A DNA stretch of 64,000 nucleotides from Bombardia bombarda. Lineage: Eukaryota > Ascomycota > Sordariomycetes > Sordariales > Lasiosphaeriaceae. Shown piece after piece: positions 44,880 through 55,826 of this stretch; the stretch's first letter is position 1; each line of letters begins with the position of its first letter. The position numbers and the translations under genes were made by a program. The stretch is from the NCBI GenBank assembly GCA_030512295.1, contig JAULSR010000003.1, forward strand, positions 744,001 to 808,000. The letters run 5' to 3'. The notes under the pieces were generated by a model, which saw only the letters and a program-made list of their open reading frames with translations, did no database searches and was not told the origin of the DNA.

Positions 44880-45705
44880 CGTAGAAGCGACTCGAACGAG
44901 GTTGGAAGTGAATGCGAGGTATGATTTCAAGTGGGGAGTAACAGCAGGTTATGAATGGGTAAAAGAATGAAGAGAAGTGCACATCGAGATCATAAGGAAG
45001 AGAAGAAGCAGCAGCGGCGGGAATCATTGGGATATAAATAGGCCTTTTCTGCCCCCAAGCTCTGCCCCATGGTAAGTTGGTAACAAGGGGGAGGCTTCGC
45101 TTGCAGCGGGTAAACGACGGTTATCCGAATTGCGAGGGCACTGCTAGGCTTCCTCGCATTCGCTATGAAAGTGGCACCAAGGTGGGTGTCAGTGTCATTC
45201 GTTGCAACAGTAACTTGCATCCCGAGACAATTGCGAGGGTTGGGGTCTGAAGCTCTGGGTGATGGCCCCATTTGATTTGGGAAGGGGATATCCAAAAAGA
45301 GGTGATACTGGGCGAACACGCAAATTCGACCCGAATGGCTGCTACGGGAACAACGAGATGGAGCTTGCTAACTGGTAGACAAACACCAGAAGATAAGCTT
45401 ATCGAGACTACTGCGACAAATGTTGTAAGCACATGTGACCCGTTGAACCGGAGTCAGAGGTTGATGACAGGTACAAACTGTATGGGGTTAAGGCGTGCTT
45501 GAAGTTTATTCCATTCCACGATGTAGGTAAATGACTGCAAAGCTAACAGACTGCAATAGAGCGATAGATGACGTAAACCAGCTCCTCAGGAAGCACGCAG
45601 CGGACCGCGACAAGGTCTTGCCAAGATCTCTTCTCCATCCCATACGCCACCGTCTTTCGAGGCTTCATCGGTGGAACCAGGAGCGGCAGAAAGCCAAAAG
45701 GGTAA
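44880..45705. other. Spacer; no gene seen
   Basis: Upstream region of the ankyrin-type gene and 3' region of the Nudix gene. Overlapping short frames on both strands lack domains. Confidence 0.5.
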
Positions 45706-46730
45706 TCATGCAATGAACAAGTCGTGGTAACGGTTCAGCCGGGAGCAGATCTGAACAAAGTCGGGTTCGTTCTCGGCGGTGATATAGCCGTGGCGGATGA
45801 AAAATGCCAGATAGGTCATGTTGCAAGTCAGCTTGAACTCTCCCTGCCTCATCGCCTCCACGACTTCCTCCAGAGACAAAAGATTCAGTTCACCGACCTC
45901 GCCGTCCCCGATCTTGGGCACGACATCCTGTCGGAGCTCTATCTCGTAGAGGTACTGGACCTGGTGCTGACATGCCGGCTCCAGCAGATCAGTCACGGTG
46001 AGCTGAAATGAGTTGGTGCCACAGGCCCGGATGTTGGCGCGAGTGTACTCAGGATCCAGGCAGATTTCCTCCTCGCATTCTCGGACAATGCCATCGATCG
46101 GCTTTTCGCCAGCAGCGAGACTGCCTCCCACAGTGTTGTCGAGCATGCCCGGAAAGCTCATCTTTTCCTTGGCCCGACGTGGAACCCAGATCTTGATTCC
46201 TTCGGCAGTCATGACCCAACCGGTCATGTGGACCGAGAAGCTGACGATGCCGAACATATCGGTACCGCAGCCATCCATGTTCAAAACAAGCTCGCCGGTG
46301 AGGGTGTCATAGACTGGGAACTCCTCCTTCGCCCAATATCTAAGGGCGGGAACCGACTGGGACTCGTGGTTCTTGCGCAAGGTTTCGTACACAAGGCGAC
46401 TACGAGTGTCGAAGTCAGTGCCAGTGGTAAGCGTCAAAAAGCGCTTTTCAGCATCGATCTTCCAATACTCGGGCCACGAGACCTCCGAGATGAAGTGGCT
46501 GTGAACATATCCAAAGGGCCGGTCGTATCCCTCAATCAAGAAGTAATGGTAATCCAGCATGTGTCTTCTGTAGGCCTCAGGATCCTTGGTGAAGTATGGC
46601 CAGCTGCAAATTGTGTCAGAGTGTATGGACATACAAAGATATATACGATGACGTGGAGGAGAAAGTGCACTTGCCTGTCAACCCGCTCCACGAGCTGGAG
46701 CTTTGTAAAGGGAGGCTGTGCGTCTGGCAT
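45706..46730 (-). CDS. Nudix hydrolase with DUF4743 N-terminus
   Basis: Exons (minus) 46675-46730 and 45706-46603 encode 317 aa. The 71-nt intron uses a GC donor (GACAG|GCAAGT); a GT donor three bases later would break the frame, and the GC donor yields LVERVDSWPYFTKDPEAY, as in the yeast YJR142W family. The Nudix box is GGSLAAGEKPIDGIVRECEEE; the Gly usually following the EE pair is Cys here. Members hydrolyse nucleoside-diphosphate-linked compounds; YJR142W relatives have been linked to oxidised thiamine diphosphate. The N-terminal DUF4743 part has VSWPEYWKIDAEKRFLTL. No signal peptide; likely cytosolic. Confidence 0.88.
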
Positions 46731-47115
46731 CGCGTTGGATTCTGCCCTGTCAGCAGGCAGGCAAGCTGTTTAGAAAGATTCGGGCTGTGTACCTAATGTG
46801 AGTGAGATGAGGAGATCTCGAGACTCGAGACAGATAACGATCGGGGGTCCACAATCTGGGAATCCCTTTGGGGTGTGGAAAACCCCTCTTGCGATATTGA
46901 TATGTGAAAAAAGGGCTGGGGCTGCCTGCTGTACTGTGTAAGTCACTGTGTCTAAATACAAAAGCCAATCAGAGGTCGAGCTTCCAGGCAGAACAACGAA
47001 TTCCGGCAGGTAGGGTAGTGTCAGCTGTCAAGATTGGCGACAGCCGTCATAAGTAGGTAGTGATGCAAGGACATCTTAGGTGCAGGCTACGCGACACAAT
47101 CCCTGTTCACAATAA
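46731..47115. other. Spacer between Nudix gene and ankyrin relic
   Basis: Divergent region of 385 bases, presumably promoter sequence for both sides. No gene seen. Confidence 0.5.
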
Positions 47116-47901
47116 ATGGATCTATTGTCCATCACATCACTTGTTGGCACCACTTTATTTGCTGCATACTCTCTCTCAAATTCACGGCCAAGGTTGCATG
47201 CAGACGCGTGCGTGCATCTCAATGGCGTTTCTTTGGAGCACTTTGAACTGTCCAACGAGATAATTATCCCTGCGAATCCATGGAAACATATTGCAGGTTT
47301 GATGTGTGATAAACACTAACTTCTCCCTCTGATCCTCCAGTCGCAATTGGCATCCAAGATTTCGAATTCACGATTGACAAGACAGACACCATCATCTAGA
47401 TGCCTGCTAAGAACGACGAGGGACGTTCAGCTTTACACGTAAGCCTCATACTTTTATCTTGTTACCTCCTTTCTTCTTTCATCTGTTTGTGTGCATTATC
47501 GGCTGATAGGACCTCCAGTTTGCTCTGACGGCCAATCAACCAGCCATGGCAAAGTTTCTGATTGCCCAAAAGGCCGATGCAAGACTTGAGGACAAGTACT
47601 CCCTGTAAGTTCTCAAACTTTGACCCGTGCCTGCGCTGATTTACAGCAGCACGTTTAGTTCTCGTTTAATGCCCACGTACACCAACGGGTTCTGCATTAT
47701 GCTGCAAGATACAGTGCTGCACCGACTTTGCATCTTCTTCATCTCGCAAACCTCCATCACATCAGCCCCAACTGCCGCAATTGTCAGGGCTACACCCCGA
47801 TTGAAGCTTTTCTCAGAGTGCGCTCTTCAATGATGAACGAAAATGAAGACAAAAGGGTACTTGCAAGAAAGATCTTTGATGGCATACTTAATATGACTTG
47901 A
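47116..47901 (+). pseudogene. Broken ankyrin-repeat gene
   Basis: Exon-like pieces: 47116-47296 (MDLLSITSLVGTTLF...), 47341-47438, 47519-47604 and about 47650-47901, separated by GT...AG introns of 44 and 80 nt and about 45 nt. Ankyrin texture is clear: DEGRSALH|FALTANQPAMAKFLIAQ and HQRVLHYAARYSAAPTLHLL, GYTPIEAFL. Two lesions prevent a full reading: an in-frame TAG at 47397-47399 directly before an ATG, and a one-base frame change between exon 3 and the VLHYAARY frame, not curable by any available acceptor. The ATG at 47400 could start a shorter protein, but the second break remains. Probably a decayed relative of the region's ankyrin genes. Confidence 0.6.
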
Positions 47902-48420
47902 AATGTTAAATTGTAGTGGCGCAGCGGGAGTCAACCATGAGGTACGTTCGCTATTAATAGGAGGCTTTTTCATTTTGTTGTAGTATTATTTCTTTGTCAT
48001 GGCTTCTGCGTTGTAGATGATCTTCTTGGCGAGTTATAAACTACGCGACACTGTTCCATTCTCCTCAATGTCTTAGGTCTACAAGATTGCTTTCAACCAG
48101 ATAGGTTCCCTTCATACCCAAACATCCTTCCACCACCACATCACACAAGCATACCTTAGTCTGGGTACCTGGTCACTATTTATTCCATTTTGATCTTGAA
48201 ACTTCGGGTACTCTCTTTTGATCTCACGCAAATGTGCACAAGCAGAGGTGCACTCTGGCTCACTCCTTATCGTCTATCACGTTCTGCTAGTTTTAGTATA
48301 TTATATCCTGCCCAGCGCTCCCCATCACTGTATATGTGTGACCTCAATCTGTCCACGTCTCTTCGTACAAAACCATAAAACTCCTTGTTGATATTACTAG
48401 GAGGTCAAGGGAGGAGAGAA
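47902..48420. other. Spacer and probable promoter of the 48421 gene
   Basis: AT-rich, with TATATTATAT at about 48297-48306 roughly 115 bases before the ATG at 48421. No domain-bearing frame. Confidence 0.4.
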
Positions 48421-49812
48421 ATGCCAGTCACAAAAGCTGGCTCCCCGATCAAGAGGTCGGTTTGTCGACCTAAAAGGCAACAACAACCATCGCCTGCGCA
48501 ATCTGCAACCTTGACCAGTGATATGAGTGATGATGGTAAGTAAACTGAACATTGCCGATTTATTTATTGTGAGCTGCTAACGGGACTGCTGATGACATGG
48601 CCACTGTTACCGAGGAATGGCGCACTAAGCGGCGTCAGCAACCAACGCCTGGCATTGGAGATTATGGTAAATATTATGCCATAATAGACAAGTTTATCGG
48701 TTTCAGCTAATGCTTTTAAGTGGATAATGAAAGCGCTGTGTTCAGCCCAAAGCATCCCAAGTGGCACAGAAACGGTTCAGGGGCTCTTCGTTCCGAGAGT
48801 CGACAGCGTGAGTTGAACAACATCGCGATGTCCACGTATCCGGCCAGTGCCGTCAGATCGTCCAATATCTGATTAGACAATGAAAGAAGCTAATGGTGTT
48901 GTTACAGCCCACGACAACAAGAGTGTCAAGCATGAAGAGCGCCCTCCAGCTCCCAAGTGGCATAGGCGCGGCGGCGGTGCATTGAGAAACGGACCAGAAG
49001 TATTGTATGCTGAGGTTTCCAAGAAGCATGGTGAGTGAGTCAGGAAGTTCGGAATCGGAATTTCACCCATGTCATATACTAACCGGTGATATTCTAGCAA
49101 ATCCGTCTCTCAAGCATAAGACAGCCTTTACAACAGTCTCAGATACTGACGATGAGGATGGTAAGAACACCTTGACCTCAACTTTCCACAACGCATCATT
49201 TTGATACATACTAACGATACTCTTAGAACAACCACCTAAGAAGTCCAGGCGCAGTGGTACACGTTCTAGACCCGGCAGAAGCCGGAAGCTGGCCGGCGCA
49301 GGTATTGCCACTTCAAAAGCAGACTGACACGACGATCACAAGAACTAACAACCATATCAACCAGACAATAGCAACAAACATGCAATCAATCAACAACGAC
49401 CTTTTGTAAAACTGCATGCCCACATCGCCAACAATCATGGTGACAGATGCTTAACACCACCACCATACACGCCTGCAACACCACCACGTATGAACAATGA
49501 CACCCAGACAAACTCGGAAATCCTGGATGAGATTGTGGTGTCTGGTTCCGGAGCGTCGGGCGAAGCAAGTAGAACCGTCCAGAGCACATTTATTCCGAGA
49601 AAGAAGGGTGCGTTCAGTTTATCTTGTGGTGGTTCATGCTGTTTGCGCGGCGGTCCGGCGCAGGTGTAGCCATAGCGATATTGGGTGAGTATAGACTGGT
49701 AATTTGGGATTGTATTTGTAAACGAGAACAAGCAGGTATTGTCAAAACTGACCGGGAACGGGCCTGGAACTACATTAGACTAAGGGTTAATGGGGGCATA
49801 CAAAGACCATAG
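48421..49812 (+). CDS. Nine-exon gene of phase-1 mini-exons, unknown function
   Basis: Exons 48421-48535, 48574-48666, 48721-48807, 48908-49030, 49098-49160, 49227-49301, 49365-49607, 49664-49684 and 49736-49812 total 897 nt, 298 aa. Every intron interrupts a codon after its first base and every internal exon (93, 87, 123, 63, 75, 243, 21 nt) is a multiple of three. Donors are mostly GTAAGT, GTGAGT or GTAAGA and branch sites (CTAAC, CTAAT) are visible. The first intron (38 nt, ending GTGAG) is unusually short and the least certain. The product is hydrophilic and basic with acidic patches (SDTDDED), without signal peptide or membrane helix. Exons 1-2 share a KRxQQPxP motif; exons 3 and 4 share DN-S and PKWHRxGxGALR. 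I recognise no family. The modular phase pattern points to growth by exon duplication. Confidence 0.6.
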
Positions 49813-50062
49813 TACCCACAAATTAACAGACCTTTGAACTTGTTAATGACAAAACACATATGCAAATAAAATCTTTGAAGAGAGATCTTGTTTGATTCTG
49901 GTATATATCAATCAGATGAAACGTCTATCACTTTGTGATATATGTACTGAAGGAGCTCAAAAGCTTGCTATTTGTGAAGGCACAAAAATCGGTCCACCTG
50001 TGATACTCAAACCTGGTGCTGAGGGGCAACTACAGCCTACCTACCTACCTTAAGGTGGGTAG

Positions 50063-50340
50063 TTAGCATTCCCATGGCTGCTTCGTTGGCTCTAATAGCT
50101 TCTTCGTTAGCTTTCTGGGCACCGGCGTGCAGTCGATGATCGCAATTTGTCGATTCTCTTCTCGAAGAAGCACAAGCGACATCCGCGACATTACGCCGCT
50201 TCCGTCGGTGCGGAAGCTCTCATGGCGCCGGCGTGCCTCGTTCGCAAGATCATCGCTCATCTCATGCAGTAACTCGCGGGGAATTCCACGACGATGGCTC
50301 AGTATCCATTGAACGAACACAGCGTTCCCGGGATACCTCG
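50063..50340 (-). pseudogene. Possible gene fragment
   Basis: One minus-strand frame reads about 90 residues with protein-like texture (FVQWILSHRRGIPRELLHEM, then MSRMSLVLLREENRQIAIID) ending at 50063. It has no ATG and is closed by a stop just upstream; I could not find a splice-linked first exon. No family recognised. Confidence 0.25.
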
Positions 50341-50553
50341 TAGCTCGTGAGATTTAGCGAAGACCAAGTTGATTGCTTGAGTCGTGGTAGACCGTATCTA
50401 CTGTCGTCGTTGACGTCGTCAGTGTCGCCTACGACAGTATTCACAAAAACTACGATAAGCTTTGAATTAATGATTAATATGGAGCTTAAGGTAGGTAAGC
50501 AGCCAACATCATCAACCACCTAATAAACACTGTCAAACACCAGAACACTTGGA
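50341..50553. other. Short spacer after the tyrosinase gene
   Basis: No gene seen; presumably the tyrosinase 3' region. Confidence 0.4.
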
Positions 50554-51764
50554 CTAAGCCAGCAGCGTATACACATGATCATACTGATAACACAGAGACC
50601 CCGTATGTCCACAACCCGCAATGTTCATGACGTCGCCAACCGTGACATCAGGCGCGCTTGGTCCAACAGTCAAGGGAAAGTCCAGAGTCACATTACCGGC
50701 ATGCTCATTCGCATAGTCCATCAGGACAATAGGACCAGAAATATCAGTCAGTCTCACCGTCAGGTCCAGCTTCTGCCACGACCACCACACACGGTCGAGG
50801 TTGGCGTGGTGCAGAAAGAAGATGGGATCCGCCGGTGAGACGTAGAGATCGCCCATTTGTCCTGTTTATGTATGTCCCCAGTCAGTTATCACCCTCACCA
50901 ACGAAACAAAATCCCAAAAGGTAAAGAAGGACAGAAAGAACTCACCCATAGTCCCCCCAACTCCATAATGGCCACCCCCATGCACCCCCGACGTCTCAAA
51001 GCTCGGCCCGCCCTCCACCGCCCTGTTAAACCACCCAAAGTCCCCTGCGCCAGCGTCGCCTGCGTCTGGTTCGCCCCCAAGTACCGTCCCGCAAAGTACG
51101 GGCTGAAATCCCGCTTCAAGCACTGCGGGTTATACGTCACGCTCGCGGCCGGGCCGAGATGCACAAAGTCCTCGACGCCCGCAAACGGCCCGTCCGTCAC
51201 GCACCCGCCGCCCGTCCTGCCTGGGACTGCGAACGGATTCCCCGGGTCGCCCGCCACATAGGGGCCATTCCCGCCAAAACCGGTCACGGGGTCGAAGATG
51301 GGCGAGGAGGTGAATTGGGAAGAGGGCGTGTCGAGCGTCCAGTCCCAGTAGGGCTGGGCGCCGGTGTAGCCGCACTCGGCGCGCAGCATGTTCTCGTGGG
51401 TGGCGACGAAGAAGCGGTGCCAGGCGAGGAAGTGGCCGACGTAGTGGATGGAGAAGGTCTGCTGGATGTGGGTGTAGAGCAGGTCGTCGTAGCGGGAGAG
51501 CACGCCGGAGGAGGGGAAGGGCGGGGTGAGGGAGGGCGTGGTGAGGAGGCATTGGACGGCGGCGATGTAGGAGGATTTCTCGGGGGTGGTGAGGGTGCGC
51601 CTGGTGGGGGGGTTAGTTAGATGATGAGATGATAGCTAGAGAGTTTGGGTTTGGGATTCTTACCATTCCTTGCGGACGATGGGCGTTTTACATACTGCTG
51701 CGCTGGTGAGGGGGCCGGAGACGAGGAGCAGCGCGACGGCCAGCCATGACTTTGGTGATCCCAT
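50554..51764 (-). CDS. Secreted tyrosinase (type-3 copper), frame-disrupted
   Basis: Tyrosinases hydroxylate and oxidise phenols to quinones. Exons (minus) 51664-51764, 50946-51600 and 50554-50861; introns 63 nt (GTAAGA, CTAAC) and 84 nt (GTGAGT). The signal peptide is WLAVALLLVSGPLTSAAVC. CuA histidines are in THIQQTFSIHYVGHFLAWHRF; CuB histidines in VHGGGHYGVGG and FFLHHANLDRVWW. At CCCC 51042-51045 (GGGG on the coding strand) one base is missing: with five, TLAQ continues as GDFGWFNRAVEGG; with four, the CuB part is lost. Corrected length 354 aa, usual for short secreted fungal tyrosinases that lack the C-terminal cap. Probably extracellular, acting on plant or melanin-type phenols (inference). 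Confidence 0.85.
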
Positions 51765-53037
51765 GGTGGGCGGCGGGATGTCGATTTGCTAGTTGACGAA
51801 GAAGAGAAGGTCGAGGTGATCCGCGACAGTTCAGACGGGAGGAGGAGAGCTTGATGTGTACTCTTTTATAATTTCAATAAAAGGACCCTGAAGATCCTGC
51901 AACTCTGCTTAGCCTCCAGCGTCCATATGGTTGCATCTTGACGACCGACAGTCTGGGTGGAATGCGTAGGATTTCGCTACCGGCGGAGCTCCTGCCTCTT
52001 TTCACGACAGGCCCGCGGATTGGCTCCAGCACGCGGAACTCTGCATATCTCGCCCGCTAGGGTGCTGATTAAGTCAGTTCACTTGCCGGGTGCAGAGAGA
52101 AAAACCCAGCCCTTGTGTGCTTGGCGCCTCTGAAGGTTTGTGGTTCACAGATTGTGCCCGTCTCGTGAGATATTGTGACCATTCAAAACGGAGAGCTAGC
52201 TGGAGACTTGGGGGCCTGCAACTGCACGCACATTGACGCCGAAGCTGAAAATACAGGGGGGTAGAACTTACATCATACGATAGGGGGGTTATTGTTTTCG
52301 GCTTCCCGTTCTCGGACATGTGTAGATGATCACTACCAAAGCCCATGTAATCGATAGAACATAAGAGTGATGAAATGGACTTTATTAAAAGAAAATTTGA
52401 AATAAAAGAAAATTTGAAATAAAAGAAAATTTGAAATAAAAGAAAATTTGAAATAAAAGAAAATTTGAAATAAAAGAAAATTTGAAATAAAAGAAAATTT
52501 GAAATAAAACCATTGGGTGGTCAAGCTTTGATACGAGTACACGTGGAAACTTGTTCACAATTTAGTTCTAGCCTCTAGGCTCTGAAGCAACGTGCTTGTT
52601 CAGTGATGTTCGATCTTGAAAGAAGAAGCGGTTGCCCGCTCTGGCAACCGTCACCCACGTCAAAGTCAAACGGGCAAACGCGAAACACAAGCCCTGGGAT
52701 CAATCCAATATTAATATGCCTAATCCCTATAGGGAATTAGTGACATTGGCCTACCAGGAACATGGCACTTGGGACCGCCACAGCAGGGGCATACCCTGCT
52801 AGCACCACATGTTTTCGCGAATTGTCAGGGCAGGCGCGGATCGCAAGTCAAACAAACCCGAATATTCGAGAAATTCCAAAACACCAAAAACGCGCCCGTC
52901 CTGTTTTCCCCTCGCTGCATTTAGGGACATCCTGTTGCACGAGCCTGACGCACAGACAAGCTGTCAGGACGAGCTGCAGCTCCACTGTTGTCCTCCATCT
53001 TGAACCGATTACAACATAGATCTTGTACAACACAAAA
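51765..53037. other. Spacer with 17-bp minisatellite
   Basis: Promoter sides of the tyrosinase and DUF7726 genes. No domain-bearing frame; the tandem repeat at 52386-52504 is the only structure. Confidence 0.55.
52386..52504. repeat. Minisatellite, 7 x 17 bp
   Basis: Seven perfect tandem copies of TAAAAGAAAATTTGAAA cover exactly 119 bases with no substitutions, implying recent expansion. On the minus strand one frame reads through it as a Phe-rich periodic peptide, which I consider incidental. Confidence 0.95.
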
Positions 53038-53251
53038 ATGTCGGTCTACGTAAGTGTCACGCGATTTCTCATTGAAGTCTACGCACGCGACTGACAACAA
53101 GGTGCAGTATCCCCGTGCCGACCTGAGCGCCTTGCCTGCTACTGGTGCGGGCGCCAACCGCGACGCAGCGAGCTTCATGCCAATTGCCAACATTCTGTCT
53201 GGTCCTCCGTCTCCAGTCACAAAGAGGCCACCGCAACCTGTCCACAACAGC

Positions 53252-53334
<83 letters not shown>

Positions 53335-54382
53335 GGAGAACGTGGCGCCCGCCCCTTCGTGGTTCAATTCCCTCGACGCTGCCATGGCCACTGCCGCTGC
53401 CGCCCATGCTGCCTCCCTCGCCGCCTCCAAGCCCAAGCCGGCGACGGCCGCCAGCAGAAAGCGCAAGTCGACCGAGGCCCACGCGTCTGCCGCCAACCCC
53501 TACCCCTACCCCTACCCCTACGGTAACATCTCCCTAGAGGAGGACATTAACCTCAACAACGTGCCCATGACGGAGAACTGCGACCAGATCCGGCGCAAAA
53601 TCAACCGCTTCATCGACGCCGGCGCCGCCACCAAGACGGCCTTTGCGCGCAACATTGGCGTCAGCGCAAAGTCGCTCAGCGGCTTCCTGGGCGAGCACGG
53701 CGCCTACAAGGGCTCCAACTACGCCGCCTACCAGGCCGCCTGGGAGTACTTCAAGAAGCGCGAGATCGTCGGGCTCAAGATGCCGACCAAGAAGCTCAAG
53801 CCCAACGTCCCCGTCGCCGCTGCTCAAGCTGAGAGCGCCGAGAGCACCACCGCCGCCAGTACAGAGGCAGCCACCACCGCCGCCACAAAGAAAGCAGCCA
53901 AGACCGGCGCCCCCGCCTTCAACAGCGCCGGCGTCGACATCAGCGACATCCACCTCCCCGGCGAGGAGACCGACCGGGTGCCCGTCTACGACTCGTGCGA
54001 CGAGGTCCGTCGTAAGATCAACGCGCACCTCAAGAAGCCCGGCGTCACGCAGGCGCAGTTCTGCCGCGATATTCTGGCGCAGCTGCACGCGGCCACCAAG
54101 CCGAAGAATATCCAGAGCTCGCAGCTCGCGCGCTTCCGCGGCATGAAGGGCGCCAACAGCGGCGCTACCTCGTCCGTCTATTATGGTGCGTATGTGTTTT
54201 TTGAGAAGGTGCGCGTCAAGGAGGGCAAGGCCAAGACGAAGCATCGGTCGGATATGGAGGAGCTGTGGAAGGGGACTGGCATGGATAGGGAGCATGACGG
54301 GCGCACGACGGGGTTTTGGTGTATGGCGAATGAGAGGCCGGTTATGGATCAGTATGGGAAGTTGAGTACTGTTAGGATTTGA
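53038..54382 (+). CDS. DUF7726 protein with poly-Asn tract
   Basis: Exons 53038-53049 (MSVY, 12 nt) and 53108-54382; intron 58 nt with GTAAGT donor and CTGAC branch; 428 aa. After a short N-terminus a run of about 27 Asn, encoded by CAA-phase repeats, precedes a basic SRKRKS motif, likely a nuclear signal. Two DUF7726-like domains follow: CDQIRRKINRFIDAGAATKT...GSNYAAYQAAWEYFKK (about 170-240) and CDEVRRKINAHLKKPGVTQA...SSVYYGAYVFFEKV (about 305-375). These repeats resemble small helical DNA-binding-like domains; function is not known. The linker is Ala/Thr-rich. The start rests on the four-codon exon, which gives a clean in-frame join. Confidence 0.85.
53251..53334. repeat. (CAA)28 trinucleotide repeat
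   Basis: Perfect CAA/AAC repeat of 84 bases inside the coding sequence, read as Asn codons (AAC). Confidence 0.95.
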
Positions 54383-55238
54383 GGGGGTGAGTGGTGGTGG
54401 TGATGATTGGGGCTTTTGTTGTTGTGTGGCTTTGCGGTGTTATTTGGGGGGAGTTAGAACTAGCTTTTACTTACTAGAATAGATGGGAGAGAGGGTGTTT
54501 AGATTTTTCTTGACCAGTCACTTTTCTTGTGGAGAATTCGGAATATTATTGTTGGTTTTATCAGCTGCTGGCTTAGGGGGGCTCTTTCATTCGTATTATG
54601 ACTGAACAAAGTATTTACATGGGATGCAGCAAGATACCGCATCATGGTAAATGTACCTTATTCCAACTGCTCAGGTCCCTGACAAGGTTCAAGTTGGGAC
54701 TACTTTGTATAATCCCACCTAACTAGATCTACCACATACATCGATCACAACGCTAAACTAGTGGCAAGTCGCCAGACAACTCCACGTTTGCTATTGCTTC
54801 GGTGATGAAGCATCCTTCAAGACGACACTCCAATGCTTGATCAGGTATGCCAAGTTGAACGAGCGAGGCGAGCTTATCGGCAAGGGTGCCGAGGATTGCC
54901 AATCTTACTGCACCATCGATTACATCAGAGACATGCAGGTTGTTTTTGTTCATGGATCATTCATACATGACCATTGCCAACTGGCACCATCAAGACTTTA
55001 ATAGTCTGTGGTACCATTCAGCTCGTTTCTTCCCATGTCCAATCGAGTAGGAACCAATTCGATAGGGCTTCATTCATCCTCTGTTATTTTATGAAGTTAC
55101 CAAGTTGAAAGGGCGCAAAGGAAATCGTATTCGAAGCACACACACTACTGCTACACTGATTCCAAGCAAAGGTCCCGCATGAGTGAGGAAGGCAACTAAA
55201 ACCCGGATGAGATCCATATTGGCGCAAAAAGGATCAAG
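54383..55238. other. Spacer; one 66-codon minus-strand frame
   Basis: A minus-strand frame at 54753-54953 (AILGTLADKLASLVQLGIPD) has protein-like composition but no domain or splice partner. Otherwise no gene is seen. Confidence 0.4.
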
Positions 55239-55758
55239 ATGACAGAACGTGTATCATCTCCACCAGTGGGCGGTAGCTCCCCTCAGGACGCCGACAGTAT
55301 TGAAATGCCCAGAACGGAAGCCCGAATCCAAACCAATGGAGATCTTGAGGCCGGTCGAAGCAATGGCGACATCGCCACCGCTGCTACGATTATATGCAAA
55401 GATCTAAGTGGAAATCGAGAGATCCTTTCATGTTTGCTGGATGGGAGATGGAACACCTCCGCAAAACCCTGGGGGACAAAAAGGCCAGCCCCGTTACTGG
55501 TTGGAAGAAGGACAGTGACGGCTTCTGGTCGTTTTTGAACGGAACCTCGCAGGGTATGGAAGATTTTCTTTAACTTTTGCCGTCGCGCCATCATTGCTAG
55601 CTTTGCCGCGGCCTTTCTCATCGGGCCTATGGCTGATGGTGCTGAAGACGGAGATCTACACCAAACTCATTTCCACCACCGTCTACAAGGATGCCGTTTC
55701 GAGTACGACGGCATATACGGCGGTGTTGGTCGTTTTTGTCGGCCTGAGCTCTACCTAG
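55239..55758 (+). pseudogene. Decayed DUF6594-like membrane-protein gene
   Basis: Coding texture moves through three frames: from 55239 (MTERVSSPPVGGSSPQDADS), then GWEMEHLRKTLGDKKASPV from about 55430, then CRRAIIASFAAAFLIGPM from about 55566, and finally WLMVLKTEIYTKLISTTVY to a TAG at 55756-55758. The joined hydrophobic segment and the PM-LMVL motif resemble the C-terminal membrane hairpin of fungal DUF6594 proteins. A GTATGG...GCTAG segment (55552-55598) could be an intron joining two of the frames but removes the hydrophobic helix. At least two indels are needed; I regard it as a relic. Confidence 0.4.
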
Positions 55759-55798
55759 TCTCGAGAACTAGGCTGGGGAGAACGAATACGGATAAATG

Positions 55799-55826
55799 AA
55801 AAAAAAAAAAAAAAAAAAAAAAAAAA
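55799..55826 (+). repeat. Poly-A tract (28 A)
   Basis: Twenty-eight consecutive A residues 40 bases after the stop of the DUF6594-like relic, in the same orientation. Confidence 0.9.

Noticed and set aside
52333..52542. Phe-rich periodic peptide
   Set aside because: Translation of the 17-bp minisatellite; no start context or partner exon.
53534..54295. 253-codon minus-strand frame
   Set aside because: Antisense of the DUF7726 gene.
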